Assembly (NCBI GenBank): GCA_947174225.1
Contig: CAMWIF010000068.1
Span: forward strand, 1-10,098
Length of the DNA stretch: 10,098 nt
Origin: an uncultured Porphyromonadaceae bacterium
Lineage (GTDB): Bacteria > Bacteroidota > Bacteroidia > Bacteroidales > Muribaculaceae
Direction of reading: 5' to 3'
A program made the translations under genes and the position numbers. The notes beneath the pieces are model-generated. The model was given only the letters and a program-made list of their open reading frames with translations. It was not told where the DNA came from and searched no databases. Shown in pieces: positions 1-5,933 of the stretch; position 1 is the first letter of the stretch; each line of letters starts with the position of its first letter.

Positions 1-977
1 GCCCATACGTTGTGAAGCGAATCGCAGTAGACACACCATATCTCGTTGTCAGCCAGACTATTTTCTTGCTGAGAATTATGACGGTAATGTTTAATCTTAC
101 CATCGGGATAGTAAACATAAACACCATCGTCACTACCAATCATAATATGACCGTTGTCGCCTTTTGCAAGGCTTTTGATGTTATAGCTTTCCATATCCTT
201 AACTTTATCCCAACTGTCGGAGGAGATATGATAACGCAATAACACTCCCTCACCACCCACATATATGCTTTCGTAATCTGGAGATTCGAGCAAGCAGTTG
301 GCAAGGAAAGGGGAGTGGGTAGAATTATTGATTTTCACATTTAAGGGATAAAAACGTTCTTTCGCATTGTCCCATCGGGCAGGACCGGAATAGGTGCCTA
401 CATAAATTATGCCTCGGCTGTCACGCAGAAGAGAATAGACGGATTTATGGGGTAAGCCTTCGGTCAGATTAGTTAATTCTCCGGTGGTGATATTATACCT
501 GCATATACCATTCAAGCCTCCTATCCATAATTGGTCGTTGATAAGCAAGAGGGTTCGGATTTCTCTGTCAGATACAAGGGCTTCCGGTTGAACAAGTCCG
601 GTTTTAAAATCAAGGGAAAACAAACCGTTGTTGGTGCCTAAGTATAATTTCCCGTTACTCTCAACGATTGAATGGACGTGAGTGCCACCGATAACCTCCG
701 TCCCGACAAGATGGGTTTCCACACCGTCATAAAAGGAGAGTCCATGGTTGGATCCTATCCACATCAATCCACGACTATCACGGAATATGTTGAATACGGC
801 TGTCTTTTTATGATCGACCACTATATTCTTCCAGGCTAATTCCGAATCGGGAATAGTGGGTACTGCCGATAAGGTAAAAGTGGCACAGATGAAAATTAAA
901 GTCATCAAGCCCCATAAGACCGTATTCAGAGCAAATGAATAGCCTACGGAATTTAGTTTTAAGGTGGATTGCTTCAT
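1..977 (-). CDS. Two-component-type beta-propeller sensor, N-terminal part (runs off left edge)
   Basis: Reading leftward from the ATG at 977-975, a frame stays open to the window edge (325 whole codons, no stop). Residues about 14-38 are hydrophobic and end in an Ala-rich stretch (TFTLSAVP), which fits an export signal or membrane anchor. After this come at least six Reg_prop-type propeller blades, each with a W/Y-[IV]-G core: MWIGSNHG (72-79), LYLGTNNG (111-118), LWIGGLNG (150-157), IYVGTYSG (191-198), IYVGGEG (238-244) and IMIGSDDG (278-285), then a further blade beginning LADNEIWCV (308-316). In Bacteroidales such propellers are the periplasmic sensor half of hybrid two-component systems, or of histidine kinases, usually sensing glycans. 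The kinase, receiver and AraC-type parts would lie beyond the left edge, so their presence is inferred. The ATG follows a candidate promoter by about 20 nt. A later in-frame Met (residue 25) would truncate the signal, so the first start is preferred. Confidence 0.82.
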   Translation of the reverse strand, partial: MKQSTLKLNSVGYSFALNTVLWGLMTLIFICATFTLSAVPTIPDSELAWKNIVVDHKKTAVFNIFRDSRGLMWIGSNHGLSFYDGVETHLVGTEVIGGTHVHSIVESNGKLYLGTNNGLFSLDFKTGLVQPEALVSDREIRTLLLINDQLWIGGLNGICRYNITTGELTNLTEGLPHKSVYSLLRDSRGIIYVGTYSGPARWDNAKERFYPLNVKINNSTHSPFLANCLLESPDYESIYVGGEGVLLRYHISSDSWDKVKDMESYNIKSLAKGDNGHIMIGSDDGVYVYYPDGKIKHYRHNSQQENSLADNEIWCVYCDSLHNVW

Positions 978-1000
978 ATCAGAAGAATTAAGTACATGTG

Positions 1001-1008
1001 CAAAATTA
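1001..1008 (-). promoter_or_regulatory. Candidate Bacteroidota -7 promoter box for the propeller sensor
   Basis: On the minus strand this reads TAATTTTG, an exact match to the TAnnTTTG -7 consensus of the Bacteroidota primary sigma factor. It would start transcription about 20 nt before the sensor ATG at 977. No TTTG-like -33 element is visible at the expected distance upstream, so the promoter may be weak or may depend on an activator. Confidence 0.5.
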
Positions 1009-1082
1009 GTAAAACTTAATTATCTGACCTCTAATTAATAAAAATATCAATGAAACATATCGGACAAAGTATATAACAAATT

Positions 1083-1117
1083 TTACCTGCCCCGGATGTC
1101 AATTCCAAAGCAGGTAA
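1083..1117 (-). terminator. Hairpin terminator overlapping the glycosyltransferase stop codon
   Basis: Minus-strand RNA from 1117 to 1083 can fold into a 14-bp stem with a 7-nt loop. The outer eight pairs are TTACCTGC with GCAGGTAA, followed by three G-U pairs and three Watson-Crick pairs (TTTGGA with TCCGGG). The loop ATTGACA contains part of the TGA stop at 1099-1101. The hairpin is followed by AATTTGTTATAT, a U-containing but not uninterrupted tract. This fits an intrinsic terminator separating the glycosyltransferase from the propeller sensor downstream. The folding was read by eye, and no free energy was computed. Confidence 0.55.
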
Positions 1118-2025
1118 GCGGCACGTCCACCGTGACTGGTGTAATGATAGATAAGACGGAGAAGACATTTGCGCCAAGGAGGCAGGAAGGAGGTATTTAA
1201 GGACTGCTCAAGCAGGCTCTCCGCTATGTCGACTGCTCCTTCAGCTTTATATAAGGCTGCTAAATTTACCCGGCGATAGAGGAGCATTCGTTGAAGTTGG
1301 CTTCTTAAGGGTTCTTTTTGGGCTGCACTTACTTTCTCCATTGCTTCTATGGCTTTTTCCCATTCACCGTGTTTTGACTTAAAGTTTATGCCTGTAATAG
1401 ATTCTGTTTGTGGATAAATCACTACCAGAGGTTCTGGAATAGGCTCTATAACAGGATTATTAAGCAGGAGACGCAACCCTAATTCCCAATCATCCCATCC
1501 GGTAAGTACAGGATTCCAACCACCACATTTTTTGAAATAGTCAGCTTTAACAGCATATGAGATTGTACAAAACATTCCGTTGAAGATATGCCGACGCAGA
1601 AGATTACAGGAGGAGAAACGTTTGGTTGTGGTGCGCCCATCGGGAGTGAGTATGGCAGTTTGCCAATAAACCATATCAACATTCGGATGCGTTCTGAACC
1701 TCTCCATAACTTTAGAGATAAGCTCAGGTCGCATAGCATCATCTGAATCGAAGAACATAACCACGTCAGAGGTGGCTTTGTTAAAACCGGCTTGGCGTGC
1801 GTTTGCAGCGCCGCGTTTATTTTCGTGGGTAAGGATTATATCGAAATCGCTATGTTGATGGGTATCTTTCCACCGTTCTACTGTCTTTACAGATGAATCA
1901 GTGGAATTATTGTCAACCACTATCAGCTCTATCGGGCGATATGTCTGTGCATAAACACTGTCAAGAGTTCTTACCACGAGGTCTTCGCGGTTGTAGACGG
2001 GTATTATGACTGATATTGGCTTCAT
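1099..2025 (-). CDS. Family 2 (GT-A fold) glycosyltransferase
   Basis: This 308-residue protein begins with the classical GT2 N-terminus, a SVIIPVYNRED strand and loop at residues 5-15 that binds the nucleotide. VVDNNSTD follows at 36-43 and the metal-binding DxD-type motif DSDD at 93-96. GWDDWELGLRL at 176-186 occupies the place of the catalytic-base (ED-like) region. No signal peptide or convincing transmembrane helix is visible, so it is probably cytoplasmic or membrane-peripheral and transfers a sugar from an activated nucleotide donor; donor and acceptor cannot be told from sequence. The C-terminal third (about 215-308) is helical-looking and unassigned. It starts 27 bp after the gldN stop, with a hairpin between them, and ends in a terminator-like hairpin. 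Because T9SS cargo in Porphyromonas is attached to A-LPS, a role in surface glycan synthesis is a possible link, but this is inference from position only. Confidence 0.9.
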   Translation of the reverse strand: MKPISVIIPVYNREDLVVRTLDSVYAQTYRPIELIVVDNNSTDSSVKTVERWKDTHQHSDFDIILTHENKRGAANARQAGFNKATSDVVMFFDSDDAMRPELISKVMERFRTHPNVDMVYWQTAILTPDGRTTTKRFSSCNLLRRHIFNGMFCTISYAVKADYFKKCGGWNPVLTGWDDWELGLRLLLNNPVIEPIPEPLVVIYPQTESITGINFKSKHGEWEKAIEAMEKVSAAQKEPLRSQLQRMLLYRRVNLAALYKAEGAVDIAESLLEQSLNTSFLPPWRKCLLRLIYHYTSHGGRAAYLLWN

Positions 2026-2041
2026 ATCAGCGTAATTATAA

Positions 2042-2061
2042 AAACGCTAAGGTTAGCGTTT
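2042..2061 (-). terminator. Hairpin at the gldN stop codon, possible attenuator before the glycosyltransferase
   Basis: On the minus strand AAACGCTAA and TTAGCGTTT are perfect inverted repeats separated by CC, giving about 8 pairs with a 4-nt loop. The run of T continues two bases past the stem (2041-2040) and then becomes ATAATTA. The gldN stop TAA (2055-2053) lies inside the hairpin. The short U tract makes it a weak intrinsic terminator or partial attenuator. It marks the likely 3' boundary of the T9SS operon, or a step-down in expression into the glycosyltransferase. Confidence 0.45.
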
Positions 2062-3255
2062 GCGGCGACGCACTGACTTTGCCGCACTACTGTTAGCTTC
2101 GGATGAACTTCCTCCTCCGGATGATACCTTGGGTTTCTTCGCTTTTGAAGCCGGGGTTTTCTTAGCAGCAGGAGCAGAGGTTTTCTTAGTTGAGGTGCGT
2201 CTTTTGGCGCGTGCTGATGCACCTGTCTTTTTCTCTGTTGCCTCTGATGCGGATTCGTCGTCGGCAAGAGGTGTCCCTACCACTTCAGTGCGTTCAGGCA
2301 AGCCATCATCCTCTTTTGCCTCCGCTTGCTCGGCTTCCTTCTCCTTCATTGCAAGATACTCCTCGCGGGTAGGTACCCAAAGATTCTTGCCGAATGAACG
2401 GAGGCGATTGTCGATGCTATCTTGAGCTCTCTTCATATCGTCCTCGTCAGGGAACATCTGTGCCATCGAGAGGTTGCGGAGGTTGCGGGTCTTGTAGATT
2501 TCGCCGTCATACATTCCCAAGTTGAAGTAGTCATCGAGAGAATATTGGGGAAGGTTGTTATCGTCGGAAAGGAAGATATATTGCTGGGCGAGATAAGGAC
2601 GCAGAGCATCAAACTTAACCCAGAACATAGGATATTTAGCTTCACCTCCAAAATCACCTGAGCGATTAAGAACGGGACAAATGGCTTCCACTCGTGTCTT
2701 CATCTGATTGGAACGGCGGTCGAACTCCCATTTCTCGATAATGTAGTAGTTGAGCACCTGACCTGTTGGCACGTCGGCTTCCTCAATCACAAACTTCGGA
2801 TTCTTTTCAGTTGAGCCTTTGGCTTCCTGGGCGTAGATGCCGAAACGTTCAAGCATATCGGCGATGTTCACCTTATATTGGTCGGTAAAGACTTCACGGC
2901 CGTCAAGATACTCGTAAGCCGGTAGCTTACCATCGACAACGAGGCGCAGAATGATTCGGAAAAGATTTTCTTGCCCGTCTACTACATCCTCCGGGAAATA
3001 CAGAGGTGTATTCGCCTCCTTGGTCAGGTCAAGCTGACGATATATCTGACGCATATATGCCAAGTCAGCCTCATGTGGCTCCTTAGTCTCATAGAAACCC
3101 TGCATACGGTCGGAGATCTTGGGTCCGCTCTCCTCAGTTTTCTTGTCACGTTCGGCACGGCGGCGCACACCGCCGGCATTTTCCACCTGAGCCACGGCAC
3201 TAAGTGAAATCATCAAGGCGGCTATGCCGAGTAATATGTTGCGGAAGTTCATCAT
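2053..3255 (-). CDS. gldN: T9SS periplasmic ring protein GldN/PorN, with long charged C-terminal tail
   Basis: This is the 400-residue GldN/PorN family protein, which binds lipoprotein GldK/PorK to form the ring under the outer membrane contacted by the GldM rotor. A signal peptide is visible (residues 1-22, hydrophobic core NILLGIAALMISLSA, cleavage near AVA-Q). The family core runs from about 45 to 300, with LYFPEDVVDGQENLFRIIL (85-103), YYIIEKWEFDR (170-180), YPMFWVKFDALRPYLA (208-223) and PTREEYLAMKEKE (295-307). Identification rests on this core plus its place after gldM. Residues about 304-400 form an extra tail: an acidic part (304-339), a basic Ala/Lys/Ser/Pro part (342-376), a Ser/Gly part and a terminal RRRKR. 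The tail is likely disordered. GldM starts the same transcript 13 bp upstream. The ATG at 3255 is followed directly by a second ATG at 3252, and either could be used. Confidence 0.92.
   Translation of the reverse strand: MMNFRNILLGIAALMISLSAVAQVENAGGVRRRAERDKKTEESGPKISDRMQGFYETKEPHEADLAYMRQIYRQLDLTKEANTPLYFPEDVVDGQENLFRIILRLVVDGKLPAYEYLDGREVFTDQYKVNIADMLERFGIYAQEAKGSTEKNPKFVIEEADVPTGQVLNYYIIEKWEFDRRSNQMKTRVEAICPVLNRSGDFGGEAKYPMFWVKFDALRPYLAQQYIFLSDDNNLPQYSLDDYFNLGMYDGEIYKTRNLRNLSMAQMFPDEDDMKRAQDSIDNRLRSFGKNLWVPTREEYLAMKEKEAEQAEAKEDDGLPERTEVVGTPLADDESASEATEKKTGASARAKRRTSTKKTSAPAAKKTPASKAKKPKVSSGGGSSSEANSSAAKSVRRRKR
2056..2346 (-). other. Low-complexity acidic-then-basic tail of GldN
   Basis: These codons encode GldN residues 304-400, compositionally unlike the rest of the protein. 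The order is: Glu/Asp-rich; then repeated Lys-Lys, Lys-Arg and Ala/Ser/Thr/Pro patches (such as RAKRRTSTKK and PAAKKTPASKAKKPK); then a Gly/Ser stretch; then a basic end. The pattern resembles histone-H1-like linkers and is expected to be unstructured. In an exported protein it would face the periplasm, where polycationic tails could touch peptidoglycan, LPS or partner proteins. Confidence 0.7.
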
Positions 3256-3268
3256 TTTAAAGAATTTG

Positions 3269-4843
3269 TTAGTTGAGAGCTACTTGCATCGGTGATATGT
3301 CGCGGGTAATTCCGTCGGGACCTTTAGCTTTAACATCGGAGATGAAGAATGTCTTGCCCGGTTTAAGACGTTTAAACTGTTCTTTCTGACGGGGTGAGAA
3401 AGCGGCTCCATTGCTTACCTCAGGGATAGCGTTGCCCATAGAGTCGAAGAACACTGTGGAGAAGGAGACCACTGTATAAGAGATATTGAGCAGATCGTCG
3501 TCGAGGGCTGCTCCGAGAGTTTCGGCAGCCATAAGGGCAGCTTTTGAAATCTTTTTGGGAGAACCCTTGTAGTGGGTGGTGTTGCCTTGGGCATCCTTGA
3601 TAGGAATGTAGGGAGTAGGGTCGGGAAGCTTGCGCACACGGAAAGCCATTGACCCTACCGGCTGACTGCGTCCGTCGATCTGAGCGGAAACCGAAATCAC
3701 TGCCTCCGAACCTACCTGACCGGGATGGGCTACCCAATGATCGCCGTTACGCACGAGTGAACCGTTGGTCATAGTGGCTTGCACACCGCTCATCGGAACG
3801 CCGGGTACCGAAATACTTATCGGGTTGTCTATTCCGGCATAGAGCACATTCATCATTGTGGCTGATATGGTCGCCATAGGTTCCATCACGGTATAGGAGG
3901 AGCTGAAGGGACGACGGTCAACAGTGCCGTCACCACGTGTCACTTCTATATAACCCGAATAATCGTGCTTACCGATTGCACCGGCGGTCAATTCCAGATG
4001 TCCACGATCGTTGCCAAGACGTGAGCCGTTGACAAACACTGCGGGACGTTGGGTAGTGTCGATTGCAGCTAGCACAATATCAGCCGTATATTTGCCACCG
4101 CGCATCACCATATTTGAGTTGGGGATAACGTAGGCGTTCAGTTCGTTGACACGCACATCGCCAATATCAACATTAGTGATGAGGTTGGAGAGAGCTTCGC
4201 TCTGTGCCTGACGGATGTCGTTCTGTAGTTTTGTGAGAAGAGTGACGGCAGCCACGGCGGGCATATTGTCAAACATCTTCTCTTCCCATGTAGTAGGACC
4301 TATTGTGCCGGGTTTGTTTCGCACCTCGGTCGACAGCATTTCAATTACTGCGGCACGCTTTGTGGAATCAGAAATCATCTCAGCCACAAAGTCTCTATAG
4401 CTCTCCACATTCTCACGCAGACGGCGCCCGTTGGCAGTGGTAGGGTTAAGCATAGTTACCGAAGCTGCCTCAAGATCATCAAGATTCACAATGTCGGTAT
4501 AGTCACCTTCCGGACCGTCTGCCTGACGTGCGATAGCCGTTTTAAGTGAGTCGATACTGAGGAAGAGTCCAGTCGACATATCCTGGAGCGCGACTCCCTT
4601 CTCATACCAAGGTCCAACCTTGGTGGGATTCTTCTCATAAAGGTCTTTCAGATATTGAAACTGGACATCGTTCTTAGCCGACATAGTGAGGTTTGTGCGA
4701 TGCAGTCCGTCGTGTACCTGGTTGAACCCGTTGAGCACGTCGCTCGACACGTTCAGGGCAAGCATAGCTGTGAGGACGATATACATAAGGTTAATCATCC
4801 TTTGACGGGGCGACATTTTCGCTACATTGTTTCCTCCTGCCAC
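3269..4843 (-). CDS. gldM: T9SS/gliding motor rotor protein GldM/PorM
   Basis: This 524-residue protein matches GldM/PorM in length and in its highly conserved start: SPRQRMINLMYIVLTAML at 11-28, continuing ALNVSSDVLNGF. That segment contains the single transmembrane helix (about 17-34) that assembles with GldL in the inner membrane. The remainder is periplasmic. An N-terminal helical part (about 40-225) is followed by beta-rich domains through the C-terminus, as in the known dimeric rod with successive D1-D4 domains. GldM is thought to rotate inside a GldL pentamer and to carry torque across the periplasm to the GldK/GldN ring. It lies 31 bp after gldL and 13 bp before gldN, consistent with one transcript. 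No truncation or frameshift is apparent. Confidence 0.95.
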   Translation of the reverse strand: MAGGNNVAKMSPRQRMINLMYIVLTAMLALNVSSDVLNGFNQVHDGLHRTNLTMSAKNDVQFQYLKDLYEKNPTKVGPWYEKGVALQDMSTGLFLSIDSLKTAIARQADGPEGDYTDIVNLDDLEAASVTMLNPTTANGRRLRENVESYRDFVAEMISDSTKRAAVIEMLSTEVRNKPGTIGPTTWEEKMFDNMPAVAAVTLLTKLQNDIRQAQSEALSNLITNVDIGDVRVNELNAYVIPNSNMVMRGGKYTADIVLAAIDTTQRPAVFVNGSRLGNDRGHLELTAGAIGKHDYSGYIEVTRGDGTVDRRPFSSSYTVMEPMATISATMMNVLYAGIDNPISISVPGVPMSGVQATMTNGSLVRNGDHWVAHPGQVGSEAVISVSAQIDGRSQPVGSMAFRVRKLPDPTPYIPIKDAQGNTTHYKGSPKKISKAALMAAETLGAALDDDLLNISYTVVSFSTVFFDSMGNAIPEVSNGAAFSPRQKEQFKRLKPGKTFFISDVKAKGPDGITRDISPMQVALN

Positions 4844-4874
4844 TTTATTATATTATTTAGATTGATAGTCGTAA

Positions 4875-5894
4875 TTATAAATTATCTTTTGAGTCGTCAG
4901 CAGTCTCCGCAAAAGGATTTACAGAGGGCTGGGAGCCGCTTCCCATCATAGGGTTATACATATTGATGGTCATAGCGGTAATCATCTTTTCATATACGGA
5001 GTTGAGCTGCTTCATATAGCGAGCCATGCGCTCTGTCTCTTCACAATAGCGGTTGGATTCGTTGGCTGATTTTTCATACATATCGCGAATGTCCTTCATA
5101 CTGCGATTGACACGATCGATGGTGTCAATCTGTCCGGATACACTTTTGAGCTGAATCTCATAGATAGTATTAAGACCTGCAATATTACGGTTGAGGTCTG
5201 CCATCTGCTCCACATAGCCATTTGCACTTGATGATATGGAGGCTGAATTTTCGGTTATGGCGCGATATGAATCGAGGAGCACCGAGCTGACTTCGTTGAG
5301 GGCACGGGTGGTCTCCTGAAGCTGTTTCATCTGTTCGGATATAGCCTGCATACCCTCCATATATTGCTGAGTAACCTCTGTAAGATCTGCAATATTGTCG
5401 GCTGATATAGGGGTAGCTCCTGCCACATCTCCTCCGACCGGTAAAACGCCACCACCGACTATTCCACCGCCGATGATACCGCCTCCTACGACGCCACCAC
5501 TCACTAAACCGACAGACCCACCGGCTGAACCGCCGCCGGCAGACCCGGCGTGTCCGGTATTGACACCGCCTGTAACAATTACGCCACCTCCGGCTCCGCC
5601 ACCGCTGAGATCGGGACGATCTTCAGGATTATGGGAATCGAGCACAGGAAAGACATCCTCCCAGCTATATTCTTTCGGAGGACGGTCGAATGCAGTAAGA
5701 ATAAACATAGCAATCTCCGTGCCCATACCTATACATAGAAGGGTGCTGCCGCCGGGGAGGTGCAAAATCTTGAAGAGTGCGCCCCAAATGACGATTGCGG
5801 CTCCGATAGAATAAGCGAAGTTGAAGAAACGCTGACCCTTGGCTCCATGGAGGAAGCGTTCGATGCCGTTGGCATATTTTCTGATTTTTACCAT
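4875..5894 (-). CDS. gldL: T9SS/gliding motor stator protein GldL/PorL
   Basis: This 339-residue protein is the inner-membrane partner of GldM and forms the proton channel of the T9SS motor. Two transmembrane helices are visible, about 23-41 (FFNFAYSIGAAIVIWGALF) and 52-68. The region keeps polar and charged residues typical of the family: K42, H45 and the membrane-embedded E60 in GMGTEIAMF, the likely proton-carrying glutamate. After the helices come FDRPPKEYSWEDVFPVL (69-85), a glycine-rich linker (98-155), then long helical, coiled-coil-like cytoplasmic segments (about 165-310) rich in Gln, Glu, Met and Ser. It is longer than the compact flavobacterial GldL proteins (roughly 215 residues as I recall), with much of the difference in the linker and C-terminal helices. 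It lies 39 bp after gldK. Confidence 0.94.
   Translation of the reverse strand: MVKIRKYANGIERFLHGAKGQRFFNFAYSIGAAIVIWGALFKILHLPGGSTLLCIGMGTEIAMFILTAFDRPPKEYSWEDVFPVLDSHNPEDRPDLSGGGAGGGVIVTGGVNTGHAGSAGGGSAGGSVGLVSGGVVGGGIIGGGIVGGGVLPVGGDVAGATPISADNIADLTEVTQQYMEGMQAISEQMKQLQETTRALNEVSSVLLDSYRAITENSASISSSANGYVEQMADLNRNIAGLNTIYEIQLKSVSGQIDTIDRVNRSMKDIRDMYEKSANESNRYCEETERMARYMKQLNSVYEKMITAMTINMYNPMMGSGSQPSVNPFAETADDSKDNL
5430..5603 (-). repeat. Glycine-rich linker of GldL with GGG-[IV]-[IV] pentads
   Basis: Codons for GldL residues 98-155 encode a Gly-dominated stretch. The centre (residues 133-150, about 5445-5498) is a tandem pentad run VVGGG, IIGGG, IVGGG. The DNA is only loosely repetitive, because the codons vary, so the periodicity is seen in the protein more clearly than in the bases. 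It lies between the membrane helices and the cytoplasmic coiled-coil part. Confidence 0.75.
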
Positions 5895-5933
5895 CTTTGG
5901 AGAATATACTTTATGCTCGTTGAGGAATGTTCG

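Noticed and set aside
12..242. Plus-strand frame of 76 codons near the left edge
   Set aside because: It lies antisense to the propeller sensor, whose minus-strand frame is open over the whole region and shows repeated propeller motifs.
1066..1076. A second TA...TTTG motif on the minus strand as a promoter
   Set aside because: The motif has three bases between TA and TTTG instead of two, lies far from the sensor start, and directly follows the terminator hairpin.
2060..2425. Plus-strand frame of 121 codons opposite the gldN tail
   Set aside because: Its odd composition is explained as the complement of the Lys/Ala/Ser-rich tail; it has no domain-like motif or start context of its own.
5395..5814. 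Plus-strand proline-rich open frame of 139 codons
   Set aside because: It is the antisense of the Gly-rich linker of gldL (GGN codons read as proline on the other strand), and gldL has strong family evidence.
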